Of a stretch of 5,065 bases of DNA, positions 1 to 5,065 are shown in pieces; the stretch's first letter is position 1, and each line of letters opens with the position of its first letter. A program made the position numbers and the translations under genes. Location: assembly GCA_005804005.1 (NCBI GenBank), contig SYPI01000002.1, positions 1 to 5,065 on the forward strand, given 5' to 3'. This DNA is from Planctomycetia bacterium (GTDB taxonomy: Bacteria > Planctomycetota > Phycisphaerae > Phycisphaerales > SM1A02). The notes under the pieces were generated by a model. The model was given only the letters and a program-made list of their open reading frames with translations, was not told the DNA's origin and did no database searches.

Positions 1-1018
1 CTTCGGCGGGCTGATGGCACGACAGGCAGTGCAGGCTGCCCAGCCCAACAACCAGATGGCGAGCCATGATTGGTTCAATCCGAAACCCCGGCATGGCCAT
101 CCCCAGCGCATCGCAGGCGACATCATCGCTGGGGCCGCCAAACACCGGCACAAACACGATGCCATTGGCAATCAGAAAGTTGGCGTGGCTGGCGGGCAGC
201 ATCATGCGCCCACCGGGTCCGAAGCGGTCGGCTGGAAACTGGTAGTAGATCGGCTCGGGCACGGGCAGGGCCACCAGTTGGAACGGCCGGCCGCCCTCGT
301 CGCGGGCCGCCACCAGCACCTGCCAGTTACGCTCGAGCACATCATGGTCCGGATGACTCAATGGGGCGCGCAGCGCCGCGATGCAATCGCGGCGCACGAA
401 GCGGGCGATGTCGTCGATGTGTCCATCCGTGTCATCGCCCTTGATTCCCCCCGGCAACCAGATGATGTTGGTGATCCCGAGGCAATCGCGCAGGTGATTC
501 ACGATCCGATCGGTTGCCGCCTCCGGATTTCGATTGTCGTTCTCTAGGCACTGGGTGGTCGTCAGCAGACTGCCAGCACCGTTGGAGTCGATCGAGCCGC
601 CTTCAAGTACGAACGCGTCGTGGCGCCACATCGGCAGGCCGGTCAGGGCCTGTATCCCCTCGGGGACGGCATCATCGAGGGTGCGGGCTTCGTACTTGTT
701 CCCCCAGCCATTGAAGCGGAACGAATGGGCGGCGACCGACCCCAACACGGTGCGCACAAACACCGGCCCAAAGTCGCGGATCCATGAGTCGTTGGTGGGG
801 ATACCCAGCGCGCTCGTCTCGCGCACCATGACCACCCGCTCTAGTTTTTCGCGCCAATCATCCCATTCCCGCTGCGCCGCTGTGAGGCACAGCGGCCAAG
901 TCTCTTCGTTGTGCGGCCGAACCAGCCAGACGCCATCCAGTGCTTCCCACTCGGCTGGCATCCGGTAGCCCTGCGCCGCAGCGCTGCGCGCGGTATCGAC
1001 TTGGGTCACGGTGCTCAC
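1..1018 (-). CDS. aguA: Agmatine deiminase (agmatine iminohydrolase), C-terminus cut by window edge
   Basis: Cytoplasmic enzyme hydrolysing agmatine to N-carbamoylputrescine and ammonia, the step before AguB in putrescine synthesis. It belongs to the peptidyl-arginine deiminase/guanidino-group-modifying family. Translating the minus strand from the GTG at 1018-1016 gives 339 residues with no stop up to the left edge. Family motifs appear in order: the N-terminal RPHNEETW segment (34-41), NDSWIRD (76-82) with its Asp residues, the DGHIDD box (198-203) with catalytic His200, and GSLHCLSCHQP (327-337) with the presumed nucleophile Cys331. Because that last motif lies near the C-terminus in this family, only a few residues should be missing. 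The GTG start overlaps the aguB stop as GTGA, implying translational coupling. No strong Shine-Dalgarno is visible inside the end of aguB. An alternative start at Met20 (MPAEWE) would lose the overlap and is less likely. The motif match is strong, so the call is near certain. Odd point: a second Cys (334) close to the catalytic one. Confidence 0.95.
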   Translation of the reverse strand, partial: MSTVTQVDTARSAAAQGYRMPAEWEALDGVWLVRPHNEETWPLCLTAAQREWDDWREKLERVVMVRETSALGIPTNDSWIRDFGPVFVRTVLGSVAAHSFRFNGWGNKYEARTLDDAVPEGIQALTGLPMWRHDAFVLEGGSIDSNGAGSLLTTTQCLENDNRNPEAATDRIVNHLRDCLGITNIIWLPGGIKGDDTDGHIDDIARFVRRDCIAALRAPLSHPDHDVLERNWQVLVAARDEGGRPFQLVALPVPEPIYYQFPADRFGPGGRMMLPASHANFLIANGIVFVPVFGGPSDDVACDALGMAMPGFRIEPIMARHLVVGLGSLHCLSCHQPAE

Positions 1019-1902
1019 CGGGTTGCCGCGTCGAGCAGACGACTGGTCAGCCCGCCGAATGCGTCGATGCGCCTGTCGCGCAGGAACGGCCAGCCGCGGC
1101 GCAACTCCTCGATGCGGCCCAGATCGCACTCGTGCACCAGCACAGCTGGCTGATCCACCGGCGCCTCAGCCACGATTGTGCCGCCGGGATCGATGATCAT
1201 TGATGAACCCCAGAACTTGAGCTCGGCTTCGACTCCGACCCGATTGATAGCCGCCACCCATACCCCGTTGGCAATGGCGTGGGCACGGTGCATGGTGATC
1301 CAAGCGTCGCGCTGCTGGGTCTTGTCGGCCTCGGTTTCCCCATGCCACCAGCCGATGGCGGTGGGGTAGAAAATGACTTCTGCACCGGCCAGCGCGGTCA
1401 GCCGCGCCGCCTCCGGGTACCACTGATCCCAGCACACCAGCAATCCGCTGCGAGCCACACCATCGACCACTTGCCAGCCCAGATCACCGGGAGCGAAATA
1501 GAACTTCTCATAGAAGCGTGGGTCTTCGGGGATGTGCATCTTGCGGTACTTGCCGATGATCTGACCGGCGCAGTCCAAGTACACGCTGGTGTTGTGGTAG
1601 AGCCCGGGAGCGCGCCGCTCGAACAGGCTGGCGGTGATCTCAACCTTCAGTTCGCGGGCAAGTCCGCCCAGGAACTCGGTCGTTGGCCCCGGGATTGACT
1701 CCGCCAGATTCATGTTGGCCGAGTCTTCGACCTGCGGGAAATAGTGGCCGGTGAACAACTCCTGCGTGGCGATGAGCTGCGCCCCGCGCCCAGCCGCGTT
1801 GCGGGCCATTCCGGCGAACGAGGCCAAGCACTCCGCCCGCGACTGCCCGATGGGACAGGCGTGCTGGACCAAGCCGATTCGAACACTGCCCCTTGCGGTC
1901 AC
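1015..1902 (-). CDS. aguB: N-carbamoylputrescine amidase (nitrilase superfamily)
   Basis: Cytoplasmic hydrolase converting N-carbamoylputrescine to putrescine, CO2 and ammonia, completing the agmatine route begun by AguA, its immediate downstream neighbour. The 295-residue product has the expected length and the nitrilase Glu-Lys-Cys triad: Glu48 in ATQELF, Lys121 in YRKMHIP, and Cys157 in LLVCWDQWYPE. FxxGxYFPQVED (50-60), IPGP (70-73) and YHNTSVYLD (102-110) agree with the plant/bacterial AguB subgroup rather than with generic amidases, and the adjacent aguA makes the substrate assignment firm. It begins with GTG at 1902-1900, which overlaps the TGA of the upstream DUF1579 gene as GTGA. A GGGAG lies about 10 bases upstream and an AGGG about 3 bases upstream, inside the DUF1579 coding end. 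Its own stop overlaps the aguA start by the same four bases. No in-frame Met near the N-terminus offers a better start. No missing catalytic residue. Confidence 0.96.
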   Translation of the reverse strand: MTARGSVRIGLVQHACPIGQSRAECLASFAGMARNAAGRGAQLIATQELFTGHYFPQVEDSANMNLAESIPGPTTEFLGGLARELKVEITASLFERRAPGLYHNTSVYLDCAGQIIGKYRKMHIPEDPRFYEKFYFAPGDLGWQVVDGVARSGLLVCWDQWYPEAARLTALAGAEVIFYPTAIGWWHGETEADKTQQRDAWITMHRAHAIANGVWVAAINRVGVEAELKFWGSSMIIDPGGTIVAEAPVDQPAVLVHECDLGRIEELRRGWPFLRDRRIDAFGGLTSRLLDAATR

Positions 1903-2591
1903 TTGCCCTGGGCTCCCAGCTGAGGCGTAGCCGCCGCGTCGGTGGCGGGGGGCGAGGTCGATGTGTCGCGGGCCAGCACAATTCGCATCATCCGATACTC
2001 CGCTCCGTCGGTTCCCACCCCAAACATGATTGACTCCATGGTGTTGGCGTCAAGCCAAGTGTCGGTGCTGCGATAGGAAGCCAAAGCACCCTTCACCGGG
2101 TCGGTCATGATGCTCGTCCAGTTCAGCACCGTGCCAGCCTCATTGAGTGTGCCCTCACCGCGGGCGATCCCCGTTCCCATGGTGTCTATCCACGAATACT
2201 GAAAGACCTTGCGGGAATTGTCGTAGCCCGTCCATCCCAGCCCCACGAATGGTTGTCCCATCCAGAGTGACTCATTGCGCTCCACTAGGTATCGACCGCC
2301 CAGATCCATGGTGTAGGTGGCGACTCCCGTGCCGGTGATTGCCTCTGCACCGGGCGCTGGCCACATCTCCAGTGCCCCGTTCCATCGCCCAACCCTGCGA
2401 GCGAGGAATTCCTGCATCGATCCCGGCGTGGCGTAAGCGGCCAACGCCGCCATTGCCTCAGCCTGATCATCACTGGGGCCGCCATCGTCGCGCGTCGCGC
2501 CGAACTGGAACCCCACCACCGCCGCAGTGGCGGCGATGCTGATGCAGGCGAGCAGAGTGTGGCTGAACGAGCGAGGTGCCGAGTGTCGCAT
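1899..2591 (-). CDS. Exported or membrane-anchored DUF1579 family protein
   Basis: Function unknown. The 230-residue product has a basic N-terminus (MRHSAPR), a hydrophobic stretch at about 12-31 (LLACISIAATAAVVGF) that looks like a Sec signal peptide or uncleaved anchor, then an acidic linker and a DUF1579-type domain at about 57-209. Features recalling that family are GRW (68-70), the LGGRYLVE strand (97-104), G-x-PF-x-G-x-G-x-x-GYDN (112-125), WIDTMGTGI (134-142), DPVKG (164-168) and a closing strand MMRIVLARD. The tail (211-230) is rich in Ala, Thr and Pro. An in-frame ATG at 2645 would add 18 residues, but the ATG at 2591 has an AAGGAG five bases upstream and places the signal sequence at the N-terminus, so I chose it. 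The LLAC at 13-16 resembles a lipobox but comes too early. The stop overlaps the aguB start, so it is probably co-translated with the polyamine genes. Family confidence good, function not assigned. Confidence 0.85.
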   Translation of the reverse strand: MRHSAPRSFSHTLLACISIAATAAVVGFQFGATRDDGGPSDDQAEAMAALAAYATPGSMQEFLARRVGRWNGALEMWPAPGAEAITGTGVATYTMDLGGRYLVERNESLWMGQPFVGLGWTGYDNSRKVFQYSWIDTMGTGIARGEGTLNEAGTVLNWTSIMTDPVKGALASYRSTDTWLDANTMESIMFGVGTDGAEYRMMRIVLARDTSTSPPATDAAATPQLGAQGK

Positions 2592-2657
2592 GGGTGCTCC
2601 TTGTGGAGCGGCGATGCTACCCCGCCAAGCCGGGACAACGGGCAATCCCTAGCGCGG
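2592..2657 (-). other. 66-base gap between anti-sigma candidate and DUF1579 gene
   Basis: This is the largest intergenic space in the window and separates the signalling pair from the DUF1579-aguB-aguA block. Apart from the AAGGAG at its downstream end, it holds a short imperfect inverted repeat (CCCG, six-base loop, CGGG, extendable by wobble pairs) with no T-run after it. TTGCCC and TAGCAT hexamers occur but are 20 bases apart, wider than a usual sigma-70 promoter. I see no reliable terminator or promoter, so read-through from the sigma operon is possible. Confidence 0.5.
2597..2602 (-). promoter_or_regulatory. Ribosome binding site deciding the DUF1579 start
   Basis: The minus strand reads AAGGAG-CACCC-ATG, a near-perfect Shine-Dalgarno five bases before the ATG at 2591-2589. 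It favours this start over the longer in-frame ATG at 2645. It is the strongest ribosome binding site in the window, which fits a gene that opens a new translational block after a 66-base gap. Confidence 0.85.
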
Positions 2658-3572
2658 CTAGTCGTTGCAGTCGGCGCCGAACCAGCGCTCCGCGGAGAAG
2701 CGGTCGCTCTCGAACTTCACGCCAGCGGTTCGTTCCATCACTAGTCGCGACGGCTGATGGGCGGGGATGCCCGGCGGAACGCGGCGACCGGGCGGCGCTG
2801 CGGGGCGGGCACCCTCGTCGGTCATGGCGGAGTCATCCCAGCGCAGTTCGGCGCGCATGACCGCTTCGGTCGACGGATCGATCCACAGTTGCACCGCGTC
2901 GGGCAGGAGGTCTCCTCTGCCGGTGCGGGTGGCTTGAATCCGAATGGCGCCCGGGATTGAGCCGCTGCCCGCATCATCGTGCGCCTCCAACCGATACGGG
3001 CCATCGACCGCCGACAACAGCCGCTCCATCGAGTCGATCAGCAATCCGCCTGAGCGCAGTTCCATCCAACTGGCCCAAGCCGAGTTCGGATCGCGCTGGA
3101 CTGGAACGCCATCCGGGTCGCTCTGCCAGGCCGAATCGCCGTCGCGGCCCATCAGAACGCAGCGCCCGTCGGGGAGCGTCACCCGCAGCAGCATCTGCTG
3201 GCTGTCACGAACATCAAGCCAGCCCTGCAGAGGGGGGCGATCAGGCGAGCGAACTGGCGCTTCAATCACCAGGCTGTAGCGGCGATCACCCGCCGCAGTC
3301 TCGGCGGCACGAGCCCGCCGCACCCGCTCGCCGGCCGTCACGCTGGTGGGGTAACTGAGCAATGCCGCCACTGCCAGCACTGCGGCGATGCTCAGCGGGC
3401 CAGCCAGCCGCCGCATCCACTGGCCACGGCGCTCCTCGGCATCGAGTCGCTGCTCCACCTGGCGAATGCGTCGGTCGATCGAGAGAGGCAGTTCCTGGTG
3501 CTCCAGCAACGCTTCGACGAACGCCTCCTGAGCTTGGCGCTGCACCGATGGCTTCGGGTCCGTTTCGTTCAT
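2658..3572 (-). CDS. Single-pass membrane protein, candidate anti-sigma factor with LolA-like outer domain
   Basis: Not a recognised named family. The 304-residue product has a charged cytoplasmic N-terminus (1-54) that looks helical (QRQAQEAFVEALLEHQE, then SIDRRIRQVEQRLDAEE), one transmembrane helix at about 56-75 (LAGPLSIAAVLAVAALLSY) and an extracytoplasmic region of about 225 residues. That region alternates short strands with polar turns (YSLVIEAPV, LQGWLDVRDSQQMLLRVTL, ending with DAVQLWIDPSTEAVMRAEL), a pattern recalling LolA/RseB-type lipoprotein-binding folds. Its ATG overlaps the sigma factor stop as ATGA, and position plus topology suggest an anti-sigma factor. However, the HxxxCxxC zinc motif of ZAS anti-sigmas is absent; the only cysteines are 138 and 302. 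A longer reading from 3749 would add 59 residues translated out of frame within the sigma gene and is rejected, because the ATG at 3572 has its own AAGGGAG. The open frame is certain; the anti-sigma role and LolA likeness are inferences. Confidence 0.8.
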   Translation of the reverse strand: MNETDPKPSVQRQAQEAFVEALLEHQELPLSIDRRIRQVEQRLDAEERRGQWMRRLAGPLSIAAVLAVAALLSYPTSVTAGERVRRARAAETAAGDRRYSLVIEAPVRSPDRPPLQGWLDVRDSQQMLLRVTLPDGRCVLMGRDGDSAWQSDPDGVPVQRDPNSAWASWMELRSGGLLIDSMERLLSAVDGPYRLEAHDDAGSGSIPGAIRIQATRTGRGDLLPDAVQLWIDPSTEAVMRAELRWDDSAMTDEGARPAAPPGRRVPPGIPAHQPSRLVMERTAGVKFESDRFSAERWFGADCND

Positions 3573-4114
3573 GCGATCGCTCCCTTGGCCAGCAGGCAGT
3601 CGGCCAGTGCGCCGCGCAGCCGCTGCAGGCGCTTCTTGATTGTCTCCTCGTTCAAGCCCTGCACCTGGGCGACATCGCGCAGTGCCCGGCCTTCTCGATA
3701 CACCATGCGGACGATCTCGTCCTGATCCGGGCTCAGGTGCTCCAGGCATTCTCGCAGCGAGGCCAGGCGTTCATCGAAGGTCAATCCCTCGGCCTGCTCG
3801 AAGCGTGATCCGGCCACTTCGATCGCCTCGGCGAAGGCTGGGTCGATGGGCGTCAGCCGCCGCGACTTGCGCCTCCATTCCAGTGAAAGCCTGGTTCCGA
3901 TTCCGCGCAGCCACGGGCCGAATGGTCGACTGCGGTCGTACTCGGGCAGGCGTCGCCAGGCGATGAGCATCGTTTCCTGAAACAGATCATCGACGGCGGT
4001 GCGGTCGCGAACTAGGGCGCGCAGATGGACCAGCAGGTGGTTGGCATTCTCCCGGGCCAGAATGGCGAATACCTCTCGGCCAGTGGCGTCGCGATTGTGG
4101 GGAGGTAGACCCAT
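3569..4114 (-). CDS. ECF-type (sigma-70 family, group 4) RNA polymerase sigma factor
   Basis: Directs RNA polymerase to a dedicated promoter set, normally held inactive by a partner until a signal arrives. The 181-residue product has only regions 2 and 4, as ECF factors do. Region 2 (about 20-86) contains VDDLFQETMLIAWRRL, the core-binding helix, followed by DRSRPFGPWLRGIGTRL and a basic RRKSRR, where -10 DNA contacts are made. A linker of about 30 residues follows. Region 4 (about 116-172) contains LEHLSPDQDEIVRMVYREG and the helix-turn-helix ALRDVAQVQGLNEETIKKRLQRLRGAL that reads the -35 element. The start is ATG 4114-4112; no good Shine-Dalgarno precedes it, and no alternative in-frame start is evident, so translation may be modest or coupled to upstream events. 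The stop overlaps the membrane protein gene, a typical sigma/anti-sigma layout. The RPFGPWLRGI wording resembles planctomycete ECF factors; I cannot assign an ECF group. No ECF-like autoregulatory promoter is visible in the 42 bases upstream. Confidence 0.95.
   Translation of the reverse strand: MGLPPHNRDATGREVFAILARENANHLLVHLRALVRDRTAVDDLFQETMLIAWRRLPEYDRSRPFGPWLRGIGTRLSLEWRRKSRRLTPIDPAFAEAIEVAGSRFEQAEGLTFDERLASLRECLEHLSPDQDEIVRMVYREGRALRDVAQVQGLNEETIKKRLQRLRGALADCLLAKGAIA
3580..3586 (-). promoter_or_regulatory. Ribosome binding site deciding the anti-sigma candidate start
   Basis: The minus strand reads AAGGGAG, seven bases and then the ATG at 3572-3570. It lies inside the last codons of the sigma factor gene, and together with the ATGA overlap it fixes the start of the membrane protein, excluding the 59-residue N-terminal extension that is open in that frame. 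Confidence 0.8.
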
Positions 4115-4156
4115 TCGCCACTAGTTGTCTATCAAGCGCCGCCGGGGACGGCCGAC
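4115..4156 (-). other. 42-base gap between HD-GYP gene and sigma factor gene
   Basis: Short leader ahead of the sigma factor. GC-rich near the HD-GYP stop and AT-richer near the sigma start (TTGATAGACAACTAGT). It shows no convincing Shine-Dalgarno, no paired -35/-10 hexamers at suitable spacing, no GGAAC-type ECF promoter element, and no hairpin followed by T residues. A weak GGGG/GCC..GGC/CCCC self-complementarity spans the HD-GYP stop (about 4146-4166). Co-transcription with the HD-GYP gene, or a promoter inside its coding sequence, is therefore likely. Confidence 0.5.
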
Positions 4157-5065
4157 CTAGGCCCCCTCCGCGGCTTCGGAATAGCGCAGCGGGATCCCGG
4201 CGAGGTAGCTCATCCGCTCCACCAGCAGTTCGACCAGTTCGGGGTCAAACTGTCGCCCGGTCTGGCTGCGCAACTCAGCCACCACGGCCTCCCGCGGCCA
4301 ACTGGCCTTGTAGGCGCGCTCGCTCTCCAGCGCATCGACACAGTCGGCCAGCGCCACGATGCGGGCCAGCAGTGGAATGTCCTCGCCGCCCAACGGCTCC
4401 GCCTGGGGAAGTTCTAGCGCGGTCACCGGGAAGTTGCGGACGGTGGTGTCATCGATGCGGCCGGGATAGCCCCGCCCATCCCAGCGCTCGTGATGGTGAA
4501 GGGTGACGATTCGCGCCGCGTCGTCATATGGCGACTCATGTCGGGCGAAGAGTCGGGCTCCATGGATGGTGTGGGTCTGGGCGATCCGGAACTCCTCTGG
4601 TGTCAGCCGGCCAGGCTTGCGCAGGACCTGATCGGGGATGGCGACCTTTCCGACATCGTGGAGCATCGCGGCTATCCACACCTGGTCGCGAGTAGAGGTG
4701 GCCTCGTCGGCCGGGACTGCGTGGCTGGCGGCCCAGGCGTCGTAGATGGCGACGGCGTATGACGCCACGCGCATGACGTGCGGACCGGTTTCCCTCGGAT
4801 CGCGCAACTCAGCCGCCCGCACCAGTCGCAGCACGGCCGAACGGTAGAGCCTGGCGCGGCTAAGGGCCAGGGTGGCCAGCGAGGAGAACAACTCGAGGTG
4901 ATTCTCGTCGGCGGCGCTGAACGTGCGGCGATCAGGCTCGGCCGTGGTCGGCAGAGCATTCATCACCTGCAGCACCCCGAGCAATTCGCCGTCGGCACCC
5001 TGCAGGGCAATAGCCATCACGGAGTGGGTCCGGTAGCCACTTCGCTCATCGAAGGATTGGTCAAA
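4157..5065 (-). CDS. GAF + HD-GYP domain protein, probable cyclic-di-GMP phosphodiesterase (N-terminus outside window)
   Basis: HD-GYP proteins hydrolyse cyclic di-GMP to pGpG/GMP in the cytoplasm, lowering this second messenger. The frame stays open to the right edge, giving 302 visible residues. Residues 1-36 (FDQSFDERSGYRTHS, then LLGVLQVMN) are the end of a GAF ligand-binding domain, joined by a helix (about 55-75) to the HD-GYP domain. That domain shows RDPRETGPHVMRVA (with His96), MLHDVGKVAIPD (His136-Asp137, Lys140), HTIHGARLF (His165, His168), HHHERWDGRGYP (His190-192, GYP at 199-201), and IPLLARIVALADCVDALESERAYK. All expected metal-binding positions seem present, so it is probably active. 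A GTG at 5020 could be read as a start but cuts the GAF domain, and the codons upstream of it continue the GAF motif; the true start lies beyond the window. Between GYP and GGEDIP lies a segment longer than in minimal HD-GYP domains. The N-terminal part may hold further sensor domains. Confidence 0.94.
   Translation of the reverse strand, partial: FDQSFDERSGYRTHSVMAIALQGADGELLGVLQVMNALPTTAEPDRRTFSAADENHLELFSSLATLALSRARLYRSAVLRLVRAAELRDPRETGPHVMRVASYAVAIYDAWAASHAVPADEATSTRDQVWIAAMLHDVGKVAIPDQVLRKPGRLTPEEFRIAQTHTIHGARLFARHESPYDDAARIVTLHHHERWDGRGYPGRIDDTTVRNFPVTALELPQAEPLGGEDIPLLARIVALADCVDALESERAYKASWPREAVVAELRSQTGRQFDPELVELLVERMSYLAGIPLRYSEAAEGA

Noticed and set aside
14..547. Plus-strand open frame of 177 codons across the left end
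   Set aside because: It lies antisense to aguA, whose minus-strand frame carries all family motifs. High GC makes long shadow frames common, and the product has no recognisable domain.
1279..1698. Plus-strand open frame of 139 codons
   Set aside because: It is antisense to the catalytic core of aguB and has no recognisable motif or ribosome binding site.
2530..2560. LLAC lipobox suggesting a lipoprotein
   Set aside because: The Cys is at residue 16 and precedes rather than follows the main hydrophobic stretch, so a signal anchor or ordinary signal peptide is more likely.
2610..2640. Short CCCG/CGGG inverted repeat as a terminator
   Set aside because: The stem is only 4 perfect pairs and no T-run follows on the transcribed strand.
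2592..2645. 18-residue N-terminal extension of the DUF1579 protein
   Set aside because: The extension puts 18 residues before the signal sequence and lacks the strong AAGGAG found before the ATG at 2591.
3573..3749. 59-residue N-terminal extension of the membrane protein
   Set aside because: It would read the sigma factor region 4 DNA in another frame. The ATG at 3572 has an AAGGGAG and forms the ATGA overlap.
3362..3808. Plus-strand open frame of 148 codons
   Set aside because: It is antisense to the junction of the sigma factor and membrane protein genes, both of which have strong support on the other strand.
4146..4166. GGGG/CCCC self-complementary stretch over the HD-GYP stop as a terminator
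   Set aside because: The pairing is interrupted and no T-run follows; in GC-rich DNA such matches arise easily by chance.
4157..5020. HD-GYP protein starting at the GTG at 5020
   Set aside because: The 15 codons upstream read FDQSFDERSGYRTHS in frame, a typical GAF domain segment, so the gene continues past the right edge.

Overview
The window looks like chromosomal DNA from a GC-rich bacterium, most likely a member of the Planctomycetota, possibly Phycisphaerae-like. This rests on general resemblance: the sigma factor carries the QETMLxAWRRL / DRSRPFGPWLRGI style of sequence seen in planctomycete ECF sigma factors, it sits beside a DUF1579 protein and a GAF/HD-GYP protein, and GC is high throughout. 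Taxonomy is an inference, not a demonstration. I see no tRNA, rRNA, CRISPR, insertion sequence or phage gene.

All six genes lie on the minus strand, head to tail, so transcription runs from high to low coordinates. Both edge genes are cut by the window: the first lacks its N-terminal part and the last lacks only a few C-terminal residues. Order of transcription: (1) a GAF + HD-GYP cyclic-di-GMP phosphodiesterase-type protein (5065-4157, 5' end outside the window); (2) an ECF-type RNA polymerase sigma factor (4114-3569); (3) a single-pass membrane protein with a short cytoplasmic N-terminus and a LolA-like extracytoplasmic region, the candidate anti-sigma factor (3572-2658); (4) an exported or membrane-anchored DUF1579 protein (2591-1899); (5) N-carbamoylputrescine amidase AguB (1902-1015); (6) agmatine deiminase AguA (1018 to the left edge).

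Three of the five junctions are 4-base start/stop overlaps: ATGA between sigma factor and membrane partner, GTGA between DUF1579 and aguB, and GTGA between aguB and aguA. They define two translationally coupled blocks, a signalling pair (2-3) and a polyamine block (4-6), separated by 66 bases. HD-GYP and sigma factor are separated by 42 bases. I found no convincing terminator or promoter in either gap, so the six genes could form one transcript or two to three.

Functionally, AguA and AguB together convert agmatine to putrescine through N-carbamoylputrescine. The sigma/anti-sigma pair would sense something at the envelope and redirect transcription, and the HD-GYP protein would degrade cyclic di-GMP. 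Whether the regulators control the polyamine genes is an attractive but untested idea. The least standard item is the anti-sigma candidate, which lacks the usual zinc-binding motif and appears to carry its own LolA/RseB-like sensor domain.
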